Source: an uncultured Rhodospirillaceae bacterium
Lineage (GTDB): Bacteria > Pseudomonadota > Alphaproteobacteria > Rhodospirillales > Magnetospirillaceae
Length of the DNA stretch: 64,000 bases
Assembly: GCA_903941105.1 (NCBI GenBank)
Contig: CAJANL010000199.1
Coordinates: 1-64,000 of the forward strand
Reading direction: 5' to 3'
Both the position numbers and the translations under genes were made by a program. The notes under the pieces are model-generated. The model was given only the letters and a program-made list of their open reading frames with translations. It did not search any database and was not told where the DNA came from. Below, one piece after another: positions 7,815 to 17,212 of the stretch (position 1 is its first letter; each line of letters begins with the position of its first letter).

Positions 7815-8950
7815 GGGTGGCGCTTCAGGTAGGGCGGAAAGGCGCGGGCCTTGGCGCGGTCCATGGCAGTGCGATAAATGGCCAGGGTCTCCTCCATGCG
7901 GTGGTCGAAGCGCATCGCCTTTTCCGCCATGCGCCGCGCGCCGGCGGCGACCCGGGCGCAGGTGGCGGGATCGGTCAGCAGCCGCTCCAGGGCCGCCGCC
8001 AGGCGTTCGGGGTCGGCCGGCGGCACCAGCCAGCCGGTCTCGCCGTCGATGACGATCTCGGGCACGCCGCCGACGCAGCTCGCCACCACCGGCTTGCCGG
8101 TGGCGAAGGCCTGGACGGCGACGCGCGGCTGCGCCTCGGTCAGCGACGGGATCACCACCGCGTCGCCCATCTGCATCAGCTCCGAGACGTCGTCGCGGTA
8201 GCCGGTGAACAGCACCCGCCGGCCGGCCGCCATCCGCCTGAGCCTGGCCTCGTAGTCGGCGCACTCCGAGGTGGCCGAGCCGACGACCACCAGATGCGGC
8301 TGATGACCACGTTCGGCCAGCAGCGCCAGCGCGTCGAGCAGATGGTCCTGGCCCTTGTCGGGGCGGATCATGCCGACGCAGACCAGCACGAAAGCGTCGT
8401 CGGGCAGGCCCAGTTCGGCGCGCAGGCGGGCCCGGGTGGCGACCGGGTCGGGCAACTCGAAGAAGCGCTCGTCGGCCCAGCCGCCGATGGAGGTGGAGCG
8501 GCGCTCGTCGATCAGGCCGATGTGAACGAGGTCGCGCCGAGTGCATTCGGCCACGGTGATGATGTGGTCGGCGCCCAGGCGCCATTGCAGCCGGCGGATG
8601 ATGGACGGCTTCAGCGGCTGGTTGACGTGGCGCGAGCGCACCACGGCGCACAGGTCGAGGCAGGTCAGCGCCGTCTTGGCGTCGCGGGTGACATGGGCGT
8701 CGATGACTTCCACCTGATTGTCGCGGACGAACTTGCGCAGCATCCTCACGGTGGAGACCCGCCACGGCCGGTCGAAGTCCATGGCCACCACCGGCAGACC
8801 GGCGGCGGCGGCGCGGCGATAGGATTCGCCGTCCCCGGGCGTGCCCAGCCACACTGCCTGTCCGTGGCCCACCAGCCAGCGCAACTGTTCCAGCACGCGA
8901 TGCTCCATGCCGCCCCAATTGCGGCCGGGAATGGTGTGAAGGATTCGCAT
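7811..8950 (-). CDS. Glycosyltransferase, GT4 family
   Basis: 379 aa. The N-terminal MRILHTIPGRNWGGMEHRVLEQ carries the glycine-rich acceptor loop. The donor half shows VGMIRPDKGQDHLLDALALL, VVIPSLTEAQPRVAVQAFATGKPVV and the closing GWLVPPADPERLAAAL, all typical of GT4. Full-length for the family. It starts 14 bp after the deacetylase-like gene and overlaps the GT2 gene by 4 bp (ATGA), so the genes form one transcription unit. It is cytosolic and membrane-peripheral. Sugar donor unknown. Confidence 0.87.
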   Translation of the reverse strand: MRILHTIPGRNWGGMEHRVLEQLRWLVGHGQAVWLGTPGDGESYRRAAAAGLPVVAMDFDRPWRVSTVRMLRKFVRDNQVEVIDAHVTRDAKTALTCLDLCAVVRSRHVNQPLKPSIIRRLQWRLGADHIITVAECTRRDLVHIGLIDERRSTSIGGWADERFFELPDPVATRARLRAELGLPDDAFVLVCVGMIRPDKGQDHLLDALALLAERGHQPHLVVVGSATSECADYEARLRRMAAGRRVLFTGYRDDVSELMQMGDAVVIPSLTEAQPRVAVQAFATGKPVVASCVGGVPEIVIDGETGWLVPPADPERLAAALERLLTDPATCARVAAGARRMAEKAMRFDHRMEETLAIYRTAMDRAKARAFPPYLKRHP

Positions 8951-8964
8951 CGCCCTTGTCCCCC

Positions 8965-9696
8965 TCAGGTCAGCGCGAACCGCCGCCACCAGTCGGTGGG
9001 GGCGGCGGCGGGCAGGACGACGGAGGCCAGGCCGGCGCGGCCGAGACCTTCCAGCAGTAGCCGCATCAAGGTGATGGTGACGGCGGGCTTGAATTGACCA
9101 CCGGGTCGCTCGTTGATGGGCTGGTCGTGCATCAGGATGACTCCGCCGGGCAGGCGCGGGTCGGCCAGCAGGCGCTCGACCTCGCGGCGGCACTCGGGCT
9201 CGACGTCCTCGGGACGGGTGCAGCGGGGGGAGATCATGTGGTCCTCGGTGGACGGCCCCCAGTGCACCATCTGGCAGCCGGGACGCCAACCGGCCAGGGT
9301 GCGGTGAATCCTGTCATTGCGCCAGCCGCCGTTATAGGGCAGCCGCACCAGATAGGGATCGGGGGTCGGGCGGTGCTTGGCCAGCAGCGCCTCGCAGCGC
9401 TCCATGTCGGCGATCAGGCGTTGCGGCCCCTCGCGGTCGAGCCTGACATGGTCCCAGCCATGGGCGTAGACGGCATGGCCGCGCCGTACCGTCTCGGCCA
9501 CCAGTTCGGGAACGGCGACGGCACGGCAGCCGCTCATGAAGAAGGTCGCCTTGGCGGAATGCCGGTCGAGCAGGTCGAGCATGGCCGGCATGGTGTCGGG
9601 CATGGGGGCGTCGTCGACGGTGATGGCCACCGTGCCGGCATCCGGCAATTGCCGCATCACCGGGCGCCAACCACCCAAGGACCATGAAATGCGCAT
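8965..9696 (-). CDS. Polysaccharide deacetylase-like protein (CE4/NodB fold)
   Basis: 243 aa. [12 protein letters not shown] stands where NodB-type enzymes have TFDDGP, keeping the catalytic and metal Asp pair but with Ala-Pro instead of Gly-Pro. AHGWDHVRL fits the second metal motif (H-x3-H). [13 protein letters not shown] corresponds to motif 3 (usually R-x-P-Y/F), and ILMHDQ near the C-terminus to motif 5. No signal peptide, so the substrate may be a cytosolic lipid-linked sugar. It starts 4 bp after the DUF2478-DUF364 gene and leads into the glycosyltransferases. Deacetylation of a glycan intermediate is inferred. Confidence 0.75.
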   Translation of the reverse strand: MRISWSLGGWRPVMRQLPDAGTVAITVDDAPMPDTMPAMLDLLDRHSAKATFFMSGCRAVAVPELVAETVRRGHAVYAHGWDHVRLDREGPQRLIADMERCEALLAKHRPTPDPYLVRLPYNGGWRNDRIHRTLAGWRPGCQMVHWGPSTEDHMISPRCTRPEDVEPECRREVERLLADPRLPGGVILMHDQPINERPGGQFKPAVTITLMRLLLEGLGRAGLASVVLPAAAPTDWWRRFALT

Positions 9697-9700
9697 TGGC

Positions 9701-10918
9701 CTACGGCGCCCGCCGCAGCGTCACCGGGCGGCAGTGGCGCTTGAGATCCTTGGCGCCGCCGCCTTCCGCCACACAGCGGGCGAGGCCGTCGGCGTCCTCG
9801 GCCACCAGCCCCGACGAGGCCTCGATGCCGTAGGTGAACAGGCGGTCGGTCAGCGGCGCCCCCGGCCCGACCAGCGCCACCCGCGACGAGCGGGCCAGCG
9901 ACAGCAGGCGCGGCAGCGAGTGGTTGGCCAGCGCCGAAGCGGTGATGATGGCGGCATCGGCCCGCGGCAGCAGCCACTCGGCGGCTTCTTCGGGGTATTG
10001 GCCGGGACCGGGGCGACGGTCGATCACCGCCGCGTCCGGCAGGCGCTCGGCCAGGGCGGGGAAGGCGCCCACCACCACCATGCGGCCGTCCAGCCGGCCG
10101 AAGGCGTCCAGCCCGTTGAGCCGTTCGCCCTCAAGGTCGAAGCGGTTGTAATGGGCATTGCACGCCGCCAGCCCGAGGGCGGCCTCGAACGGGTTCCACG
10201 AACCGACCAGCGCCGCCAATTGCCGCAGCGTCCGCCCGCCCGGCGGCACCAGCCCCTTGCAGCCGGGGGCGCCGCGTTCCGGTGTCTGCGCCAGACCGAT
10301 GCCGTTCGGCCCCTGCACCATGGTCCAGTTGAGCCCGACCACGGTCCGGATCACCGCATCGTCGGGCACTCCCAACGCCAGGTCGTCGTAGAGACGCCGC
10401 GCGCCCCACCATTGCCACAAGGCCTCGGGGGTGGGGGCCAGCAGGTCGGCGCGGCCGCCGGTGAACTCGGTCCAGTCCTCGATCAGCACCCCCGGCACCG
10501 CCAGGATCAGCGGGATGCCGTCGGACATGGCGGCCAGCATTTCGGCGGCAAGGCCCTGCCCGCCCCGCTCCGCCTTGGAGAACTTGTTGACGAAGACCAC
10601 GTCGACGCGGCCCTCGACGGCCCGCCGCAGCGCCGCCGAGGTCTCGGCCAGGGCGCCGCTGTCGAGCATGCAGGCCTGGGAGTCGCGCCCCAGGCTCTGG
10701 GCGATGGAGAGGCTGCGGCCGGTGTCGAGCTCGGTCAGCACCATATCGTCCTTGCGGCCGTCGGGACCGAACGTCGTATGCTGCAACAACCCACCCACCC
10801 GGAAGCCGCGGGCCTTCAATGCCTCGGCGAAGCCGGCAAGCAGGGACTCGGGCGGACGGTTGGGTGGATAGACGACGGCGCCGACGGCGGGCGCGGCAAG
10901 GGAATGGTCGATGGACAT
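9701..10918 (-). CDS. DUF2478-DUF364 fusion protein, molybdenum/metal-related
   Basis: 405 aa from the ATG at 10918. Residues about 10-155 look like DUF2478, an NTPase-like domain ([28 protein letters not shown]) often found near molybdenum uptake genes. Residues about 170-405 look like DUF4213/DUF364, a putative metal-chelation domain ([40 protein letters not shown]). It is divergent from moaA across 120 bp, and 4 bp upstream of the deacetylase-like gene. Both halves and the moaA neighbour point to molybdenum handling; the fused form is the odd part. Domain names are from pattern recognition; the role is inferred. Confidence 0.65.
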   Translation of the reverse strand: MSIDHSLAAPAVGAVVYPPNRPPESLLAGFAEALKARGFRVGGLLQHTTFGPDGRKDDMVLTELDTGRSLSIAQSLGRDSQACMLDSGALAETSAALRRAVEGRVDVVFVNKFSKAERGGQGLAAEMLAAMSDGIPLILAVPGVLIEDWTEFTGGRADLLAPTPEALWQWWGARRLYDDLALGVPDDAVIRTVVGLNWTMVQGPNGIGLAQTPERGAPGCKGLVPPGGRTLRQLAALVGSWNPFEAALGLAACNAHYNRFDLEGERLNGLDAFGRLDGRMVVVGAFPALAERLPDAAVIDRRPGPGQYPEEAAEWLLPRADAAIITASALANHSLPRLLSLARSSRVALVGPGAPLTDRLFTYGIEASSGLVAEDADGLARCVAEGGGAKDLKRHCRPVTLRRAP

Positions 10919-11038
10919 GGCGGCCACACTACGCCAGACGAAGGCATTGATCAAAGCCAAGACTCTTCGGCGGAGAACTCCTATATAACCATTATCCCAG
11001 GATCCCACCCCGACAGGTGGGAAGCGACGAGAAGCACC

Positions 11039-12022
11039 ATGATCGACCCGTTCGGACGTAGCGTCAGTTACCTGCGTGTCTCGGTCACCGACCGTTGCGA
11101 CCTGAGATGCGTCTATTGCATGTCCGAGGACATGACCTTCCTGCCCAAGGTCGACGTTCTGACGCTGGAGGAACTCGACCGCCTGTGCGGCGCCTTCGTC
11201 GCCAAGGGCGTGCGCAAGATCCGCCTGACCGGCGGCGAGCCGCTGGTCCGCCGCAACATCATGACCCTGGTGGAAAGCCTGGGGCGCCACGTCGCCGCCG
11301 GCCGCATGGACGAGCTGACGCTGACCACCAACGCCACCCAGCTGACTAAATATGCCGAGGGGCTGAAGGCCGCCGGGGTGCGCCGCCTCAACGTCTCGCT
11401 CGACACCCTCGACGCCGCCAAATTCACCGCCATCACCCGCTGGGGCAAGATCGAGCAGGTGATGGACGGCCTGATGGCCGCCAAGGCCGCCGGCCTTGCC
11501 ATCAAGATCAATACGGTGGCCCTGAAGGGCGTCAACGAGGACGAGCACGACGATCTGGTGGCGTGGTGCGGCGAGCACGGCTTCGACCTCTGCTTCATCG
11601 AAACCATGCCCATGGGCGAGGTGCAGCACCGCGCCGGCCAATACCTGCCGCTGTCGGCGGTACGCGCCCGACTGGAGCGGCGCTGGCGGCTGACCGACAG
11701 CGATCATCGCACAGGTGGCCCCGCCCGCTACGTCAGCGTGGGCGAGACCGGCGGCCGCATCGGCTTCATCACCCCCTTCACCCACAACTTCTGCGAATCC
11801 TGCAACCGGGTGCGGGTGACCTGTACCGGCACGCTCTACATGTGTCTGGGCCAGCAGGACGCCGCCGACCTGCGCACACCCTTGCGGGCCAGCGAGTCCG
11901 ACGGTCCGCTGAATGAGGCCATCGACGCCGCAATCGGACGCAAGCCCAAGGGCCACGACTTCATCGCCGAGCGCGCCGGCACCGCGGCGGTGCCGCGTCA
12001 CATGAGCGTTACCGGGGGTTGA
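11039..12022 (+). CDS. moaA: GTP 3',8-cyclase MoaA
   Basis: 327 aa, normal length. A radical-SAM enzyme that with MoaC converts GTP to cyclic pyranopterin monophosphate, the first step of molybdenum cofactor synthesis, in the cytosol. The N-terminal cluster motif is CDLRCVYC (CX3CX2C), the SAM-binding motif TGGEPL, and the C-terminal cluster [18 protein letters not shown]. The protein ends in Gly-Gly, essential in this family. The start is the ATG at 11039 ([20 protein letters not shown]). No moaC or other moa gene is adjacent; the divergent neighbour is the DUF2478-DUF364 protein. No molybdenum-cofactor riboswitch is visible in the 120-bp leader. Confidence 0.96.
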   Translation: MIDPFGRSVSYLRVSVTDRCDLRCVYCMSEDMTFLPKVDVLTLEELDRLCGAFVAKGVRKIRLTGGEPLVRRNIMTLVESLGRHVAAGRMDELTLTTNATQLTKYAEGLKAAGVRRLNVSLDTLDAAKFTAITRWGKIEQVMDGLMAAKAAGLAIKINTVALKGVNEDEHDDLVAWCGEHGFDLCFIETMPMGEVQHRAGQYLPLSAVRARLERRWRLTDSDHRTGGPARYVSVGETGGRIGFITPFTHNFCESCNRVRVTCTGTLYMCLGQQDAADLRTPLRASESDGPLNEAIDAAIGRKPKGHDFIAERAGTAAVPRHMSVTGG

Positions 12023-12193
12023 GACAACGCCTTGGTGCCGCACCCGGTCCGGCACACCCGGTCCGCCCCCCCGGGCCGTTAACCTGGACTCGTGCGGCAA
12101 GACCGAATCTACAAGGATTGCCATAAGCGCGCCGTGCACTTAACATCCCCTCTTTAGGAGACGCTTGCGGGCGCCACCTGGAAAGGGGAATGG

Positions 12194-14710
12194 GTGATTT
12201 CATCAGATTCGACCATCGCCGCCGCCAACCGAGACGACGTGGCCGCCCGCCTGTTGCGTGAGGCGGAGGCGCGTCTCGACGGCATAGCGGCCTGCGTACC
12301 CGGCCTGGTGTTCCAGCGGGTGATGTCGGCCGACGGCAGCATCGGCTATCCTTACTTCTCCGAGATGGTGCGCGAGGTCCTGGGCTTCCTCCCCTCCGAC
12401 ATGGGGGTCAACTCCAAGGGTTGCCTGCACGTCATCCACTGGGCCGACCGCGACGGCCACATCGACACCATCCGCCGCTCCGCCGAAACGCTGGCGCCCT
12501 GCGACGAGGAATTCCGCGCCATCACCGCCGACGGTTCGGTGCGCTGGCTGCGTGGCGCCTCGCGACCGCGGCGCACGGATGGCGGCGACATCATCTGGGA
12601 CGGCGTGCTGGTCGACATCACCGCCGCCAAGCGCGCCGAGCTGCGGCTTGAAATGCTGATGGACCATGCGGGCGAATCCATCGTCGTGATGGACGCAGAG
12701 GGGCGCATCGACGCCGCCAACGCCGCGGCACAGCAGCTGTTCGGCTGGACCGCCGACGAGCTGGCGGGCAAGCCGTTCGATGAACTGCTCCCCGATACGC
12801 TGCGCTGCCCCACCCTGCTGGAGTCCGAGTCCGAGTGCGAGTCCTGCATCGTCGGCCGCGGCCCGCGTGAGCTGCAAGGCTTGCGCAAGGACGGTTCGGT
12901 GTTCCCGCTGGAGCTGTCCACCAGCGAGGTTCGCCTCGAAGGCCACCGCCTGTTCGTCGGCATCGGCCGCGACATCACCCAGCGCAAGAACACCGAAACG
13001 GCGCTGCGCGAGACCGAGCACCGCCTGCGCGCCATCGCCGCCAACATGCCGGGCATGGTATTCCAGCGCCTGCTGCGCGCCGACGGCAGCATCGAATACA
13101 CCTATGTCAGTGACGGCTGCCGCGCCGTGCTGGGGGTGGAGCCGAACCAGCTGATGGCCGATCCCGACATCCTGCTGGAGGCCATCCCGGCATCGGAGCG
13201 ACAGAATTTCCTGGCGGCGCTGGGCAAATCAGCCCGCACCATGGAACCGTTCGAGGAGGATCTTGGCGTGTTCGGCCCCGATGGCCGGCGGCGCTGGCTG
13301 CGCGGCCAGTCGCGCCCGACCAAGCGCGAGGGCGGCGACATCATCTGGGATGGTGTGATGCTCGACGTCACCGACCGCAAGCTGGCCGAGCAGCGCCTGT
13401 CCTTCCTGGCCTATTACGACCCGCTGACCCGCCTGCCCAATCGGGCCGCCTTCGTCGACCGCTTCACCGAGGCCCGCGAACAGGCCAAGCTGCGCCACGG
13501 ACTGATCGCCGTGGTCAGCGTCGGCATCGACCGCTTCGGCATCATCAACGCCACCATGGGCCACGCCATCGGCGACCAGGTGCTGATGGCGGTGGCCGAC
13601 CTGATGCAGGCGGCGCTGGGACGCTACGACGTCATGGCGCGCGCCTCGGGCGACCGCTTCCTGCTGCTGGTCACCGGCTACGCCTCGAAACGCGAGCTTC
13701 AGGATGCGGTGGAGAAATTGCACGCCGCCGCCCAGGCCACGGTCACCGTCGCCGGCCAGGACTTCGACATCTCGGCCAGCATGGGCAGCGCCGCGTTCCC
13801 GCGTGACGGCGAGGACAGCGAGACACTGATCAAGAACGCCGACGCCGCCCTGCAGTTGGCCAAGGCGCAAGGCGCCGCAACGCTTCGCTTCTTCACCAAG
13901 GAGATGAACGACCGCGCCACCAAGACCCTCAGCATGCAGACCCGCCTGCGCCGCGCCGTCGAGCATGGTGAACTGTTCCCGTTCTACCAACCGCAGGTCG
14001 ACCTGATCAGTGGCCAGGTGGTGGGGATGGAAGCACTGGTGCGCTGGAACAGCGCCGATCTCGGCATGGTCTCGCCGGTGGAATTCATCCCCGTCGCCGA
14101 GGAATCCGGCCTGATCGATGCGGTGTGCGAGGCCATGCTGACCGAGTGCGCCCGCCAGAACAAGGAATGGCAGGACCAAGGCTTGTCGGCGATCCCGGTG
14201 GCGGTCAACGTCTCGGGACGACAGTTCCAGTACGCGCGGCGGCTGCTGTCGGCCTGCGAGAGGGTGCTGTCCACCAGTGGCCTCGACCCGCGCTATCTCG
14301 AAGTGGAACTGACCGAGAGCTCGGCCATGCGTGACGCCGACAACGCCATCGCCGTGGTGCAGCAGCTCAACGATATGGGCATCAACTGCGCCATCGACGA
14401 CTTCGGCACCGGCTATTCGTCGCTGTCGGTGCTGAAGCGTTTTCCCATCCGCAAGCTGAAGATCGACCGCTCGTTCGTCATGGACATCACCACCGACCCC
14501 AACGACGCCGCCATCGTCGCCGCCATCATCGCCATGGCCAAGGCGCTGAAGCTCAAGGTGGTGGCCGAGGGCGTCGAATACGCCGCCCATCTCGACTTCC
14601 TGAAGAGTCTGGGCTGCGATCAGATGCAGGGCTATTTCTTCAGCCGCCCGCTGCCCGCCAAGGAAATGGGCGAGTTGCTCGCCAAGGGCCGCCGGCTGGA
14701 AGTGGCGTAG
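12194..14710 (+). CDS. PAS-PAS-PAS-GGDEF(degenerate)-EAL phosphodiesterase
   Basis: 838 aa from a GTG preceded by AAAGGGG. Three PAS domains (about 20-145, 150-270, 275-400) precede a GGDEF domain (405-560) and an EAL domain (575-835). PAS1 and PAS3 are near-duplicates (PGLVFQR/PGMVFQR; GGDIIWDGV in both). The GGDEF active site reads ASGDR, so cyclase activity is unlikely. The EAL domain keeps EALVRW, the NVSG and ELTES metal ligands, DDFGTGYSS, and VVAEGVE. It should therefore hydrolyse c-di-GMP in response to a PAS signal. There are no membrane helices. A monocistronic gene followed by a MITE-like repeat. Confidence 0.9.
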   Translation: MISSDSTIAAANRDDVAARLLREAEARLDGIAACVPGLVFQRVMSADGSIGYPYFSEMVREVLGFLPSDMGVNSKGCLHVIHWADRDGHIDTIRRSAETLAPCDEEFRAITADGSVRWLRGASRPRRTDGGDIIWDGVLVDITAAKRAELRLEMLMDHAGESIVVMDAEGRIDAANAAAQQLFGWTADELAGKPFDELLPDTLRCPTLLESESECESCIVGRGPRELQGLRKDGSVFPLELSTSEVRLEGHRLFVGIGRDITQRKNTETALRETEHRLRAIAANMPGMVFQRLLRADGSIEYTYVSDGCRAVLGVEPNQLMADPDILLEAIPASERQNFLAALGKSARTMEPFEEDLGVFGPDGRRRWLRGQSRPTKREGGDIIWDGVMLDVTDRKLAEQRLSFLAYYDPLTRLPNRAAFVDRFTEAREQAKLRHGLIAVVSVGIDRFGIINATMGHAIGDQVLMAVADLMQAALGRYDVMARASGDRFLLLVTGYASKRELQDAVEKLHAAAQATVTVAGQDFDISASMGSAAFPRDGEDSETLIKNADAALQLAKAQGAATLRFFTKEMNDRATKTLSMQTRLRRAVEHGELFPFYQPQVDLISGQVVGMEALVRWNSADLGMVSPVEFIPVAEESGLIDAVCEAMLTECARQNKEWQDQGLSAIPVAVNVSGRQFQYARRLLSACERVLSTSGLDPRYLEVELTESSAMRDADNAIAVVQQLNDMGINCAIDDFGTGYSSLSVLKRFPIRKLKIDRSFVMDITTDPNDAAIVAAIIAMAKALKLKVVAEGVEYAAHLDFLKSLGCDQMQGYFFSRPLPAKEMGELLAKGRRLEVA

Positions 14711-14714
14711 ACTC

Positions 14715-14894
14715 TAACAGGGTGCGGAAAACTCAACTTTCCTTTCGTCATTCCCGCGAAGGCGGGAATCCATGCGTCCAGCAGCACAGCATATGGGGGC
14801 AAATGCCAGTCATTGCCCCAACATGGACCCCCTAGCCTTCGCGGGGGTGACGAGATGAAGGATGGTGGGAAGAGTTTTTCCGCACCCTGCTAAG
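14715..14894. repeat. MITE-like element with long terminal inverted repeats
   Basis: The left end TAACAGGGTGCGGAAAA and the right end TTTTTCCGCACCCTGCTA are inverted copies, and the match continues inward (gtcattcccgcgaaggcggg against gtcacccccgcgaaggc when reversed). The whole 180 bp is thus one imperfect palindrome without coding capacity. A TA dinucleotide lies at each edge, as for IS630/mariner-type insertions. The inner CATTCCCGCGAAGGCGGGAATCC is a well-known dispersed palindrome type in proteobacteria. Confidence 0.6.
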
Positions 14895-14944
14895 CCTTTT
14901 GCCGCTGACGTGACGCGCCTTTTTGCCGGGCGGGGCCGCCGGTT

Positions 14945-16168
14945 TCACATGCTGGGCTGAATCACCTTGCAGGCCTTCCTGGCACGCTCCAGGCGAGTGC
15001 AGGCGGCGCGGGCCTGATCCTCGGTGAAGCCGCCGACGCGGGCGCGGAACAGGGTTTGCTTGCCCTGGCGGGCGCGATCCACGTCGATGGTCGCCTTGGT
15101 CACCAGGCCGCCCAGCTTCTTGGCGGCGTCGGTGGCGGCACGGTGGGCCACCTTGTAATCGCTGAAGGCCCCCACCTGGATGGTCCACGGGCTGGGCTCG
15201 GTATCGCCCACGGCATCGTCACGGGCCGGCGGCGCAAGGGCCTTGCCCTTGGCGGGGGTGCGGGCGGCCACCGCCACCGCCTTCAGTTCGTCCATGTCGG
15301 GCAGCGGCGGCTCGTCGAGCTTGGCGATGCGGGTGACCCCGCCGCCCTTCAGGCGCGAGAAGCCCTTGTCCAGCAGCGACACCATGTGGGTGTCGCGCCA
15401 CGAGGCCGAGTCGCCGCCGAACACCACGCCGATCACCCGGCGGCCATCGCGCTTGGCCGAGGCGATGAGGTTGAAGCCCGAGGCGTGGATGTAGCCGGTC
15501 TTCATCCCGTCGGCACCGGAATAGCGCAGCATCAGGCGGTTATGGGTGGGGATGATCTGGCCGCGCCAGTTGAAGGTGCGCGTATTGAAGTAGTGATAGT
15601 ACTTGGCGTGGGTGCGCACCATGGCGCGGGCGAGCGCTGCCTGATCGCGCACGGTGGAAACCTGGCCCAGGTCGGGCAGGCCGGAAGCATTGCGGTAGGT
15701 GGTCTGCAGCATGCCCAGCGCCCGCGCCTTCCGGGTCATCATCTGGGCGAAGCCGGACTCGGAGCCACCCACCCCTTCCGCCAGCACCACGGCGACGTCG
15801 TTGGCCGACTTGGTGACCAGGGCCTGCACCGCGTCCTCGACGCTGATGCGCTCGCCCGGTTCGAGGGCCAGCTTCGAGGGCGACTGGGCGGCTGCATGGG
15901 CCGACACCGGCAACTGGCTGCCCAGCTTCAACCGCCCCTGCTCCAGGGCGTCGAACACCAGGAACAGCGTCATCACCTTGGTCAGGGAGGCGGGATAGCT
16001 GCGCTTGTCCGGATTGGCCGAATGCAGGATGGCGCCACTGTCGGAGTCGATGACGATCGAGGCATAGCGGGAAGGAGCAGCCGTAGCGGGCTCGGGCGCC
16101 ATGCAAAGGGCGGCGACGGCTACGACGAGGCAAGAGGCAAATCTGGTCACGACCCGGGTCAATGTCAA
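14945..16168 (-). CDS. D-alanyl-D-alanine carboxypeptidase with SPOR domain
   Basis: 407 aa. The signal peptide (residues 1 to about 30, ending ATAA) sends it to the periplasm. The PBP5/6-type S11 peptidase domain follows, with SLTK near residue 64, SAN near 123 and KTGY near 222, all three active-site motifs intact. A linker leads to a C-terminal SPOR domain (about 330-407, WTIQVGAFSDYKVAHRAA), which binds denuded septal glycan. It trims the terminal D-Ala of peptidoglycan stem peptides, probably at the division site. It stands alone between the MITE-like repeat and a divergent lipoprotein gene. Confidence 0.9.
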   Translation of the reverse strand: MTLTRVVTRFASCLVVAVAALCMAPEPATAAPSRYASIVIDSDSGAILHSANPDKRSYPASLTKVMTLFLVFDALEQGRLKLGSQLPVSAHAAAQSPSKLALEPGERISVEDAVQALVTKSANDVAVVLAEGVGGSESGFAQMMTRKARALGMLQTTYRNASGLPDLGQVSTVRDQAALARAMVRTHAKYYHYFNTRTFNWRGQIIPTHNRLMLRYSGADGMKTGYIHASGFNLIASAKRDGRRVIGVVFGGDSASWRDTHMVSLLDKGFSRLKGGGVTRIAKLDEPPLPDMDELKAVAVAARTPAKGKALAPPARDDAVGDTEPSPWTIQVGAFSDYKVAHRAATDAAKKLGGLVTKATIDVDRARQGKQTLFRARVGGFTEDQARAACTRLERARKACKVIQPSM

Positions 16169-16388
16169 TTTCCCGACCTTCCGCTCGGCAGCGATTTTCG
16201 GCTAGCTTAGGGCGCGAAAGATAAAGATTTTGCGAATCCCTGTCCAGCGGCCCGCGGAGGTGTCGCCGGCACATTCCGGTGCCCCCCGTTGCGGTAGCTT
16301 GAGGCATAGGGCGGCGACCGGCACCCGATGGTATGGTGCACGCGGCCAGACCTCCCTGTCCCACGGCAGCAAACAAAGGCAGACGACC

Positions 16389-17066
16389 ATGAAGAAAGTC
16401 TTTCCGGCCACGACCTTGGCCCTATGCGCCACCATTTTCGTGGCGGGGTGCGCCTATCGCGGCGGCGACATCGGCGATCCGGCGGTGCGCAAGTTCAGCT
16501 GGTTCTCCTTCGTCGGCGGCAACGACATCCGGGCCCAGTGCGAGCCCGGCCTGCCCGACCGCGTGCGGCTGGTCTACAACGCCATCTACGACGAGCAGGT
16601 GCGGATCTACGAATGGGACGGGCTGCGCAAGCTGGTGTCCATCAAGGTCATCGGCTCGGGCAACGCCCTGGCCTTGACCAGCGACGACCTGCTGGGTCCC
16701 TGGCGCGCCACCGCCGAGAAGGTGCAGCTCGACGACAAGACCTATGACCTGCTGGCCTCGGCGCTGCAGGCCGACGGCGCCTTCGGCCCGCCGGCGGTGG
16801 GGCTGGAACTGCCGTCGCGCGGCTATTACTGGAGCGCCGCCACCTGCCGCGGTGGCCGCTTCACCATGACCGGCTGGCGTCACCCGTCCGAGGCCTTCGA
16901 TCGGCTGCAGGCGCCGGGCGTGCTGTTCGCCCTCGACCCCACCGGCATCGCGGTGAGGCCGGCGGCGCCGGTGCCCTACGATGTCATCTGGGAGGACAAG
17001 CGCAAGCGCGGCCAGGCGGTCGACTTCACCCTCAAGATCGGCAGTAACGGACTGGTCGGCCAGTAG
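16389..17066 (+). CDS. Hypothetical lipoprotein
   Basis: 225 aa from the ATG at 16389. The N-terminus MKKVFPATTLALCATIFVAGC is a lipoprotein signal with a lipobox ending at Cys21. The mature part is not recognised; it has two more cysteines (in RAQCEPG and AATCRGG) that could form a disulfide, and a beta-rich look. It is probably attached to the outer membrane facing the periplasm. It is divergent from the carboxypeptidase gene and about 145 bp upstream of the phasin gene; the phasin appears to have its own promoter. Confidence 0.75.
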   Translation: MKKVFPATTLALCATIFVAGCAYRGGDIGDPAVRKFSWFSFVGGNDIRAQCEPGLPDRVRLVYNAIYDEQVRIYEWDGLRKLVSIKVIGSGNALALTSDDLLGPWRATAEKVQLDDKTYDLLASALQADGAFGPPAVGLELPSRGYYWSAATCRGGRFTMTGWRHPSEAFDRLQAPGVLFALDPTGIAVRPAAPVPYDVIWEDKRKRGQAVDFTLKIGSNGLVGQ

Positions 17067-17076
17067 CGGCGGAAAA

Positions 17077-17149
17077 TGCTGCACTGCAAAACGAGCTTGA
17101 CTCCTGGACAGGGGGTACGGCATACACAGCGATATGTTGCGGTGCAGCA
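17077..17149. promoter_or_regulatory. Inverted repeat upstream of the phasin gene, candidate PhaR operator
   Basis: TGCTGCACTGCAA (17077-17089) is matched in inverted orientation by TTGCGGTGCAGCA (17137-17149), 12 of 13 bases. PhaR/AniA repressors of PHA metabolism bind TGC-rich sites before phasin genes in other alphaproteobacteria. The position, 64 bp before the phasin start, fits such an operator. Confidence 0.45.
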
Positions 17150-17212
17150 TACACCCTTGGTGATGCCCCGCGCCCCATTGACCCGCACGCAGTTGCCAAG
17201 GAGTTGATTATC

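Noticed and set aside
10919-11038. Molybdenum-cofactor riboswitch before moaA
   Set aside because: The leader is short and lacks the expected conserved stems.
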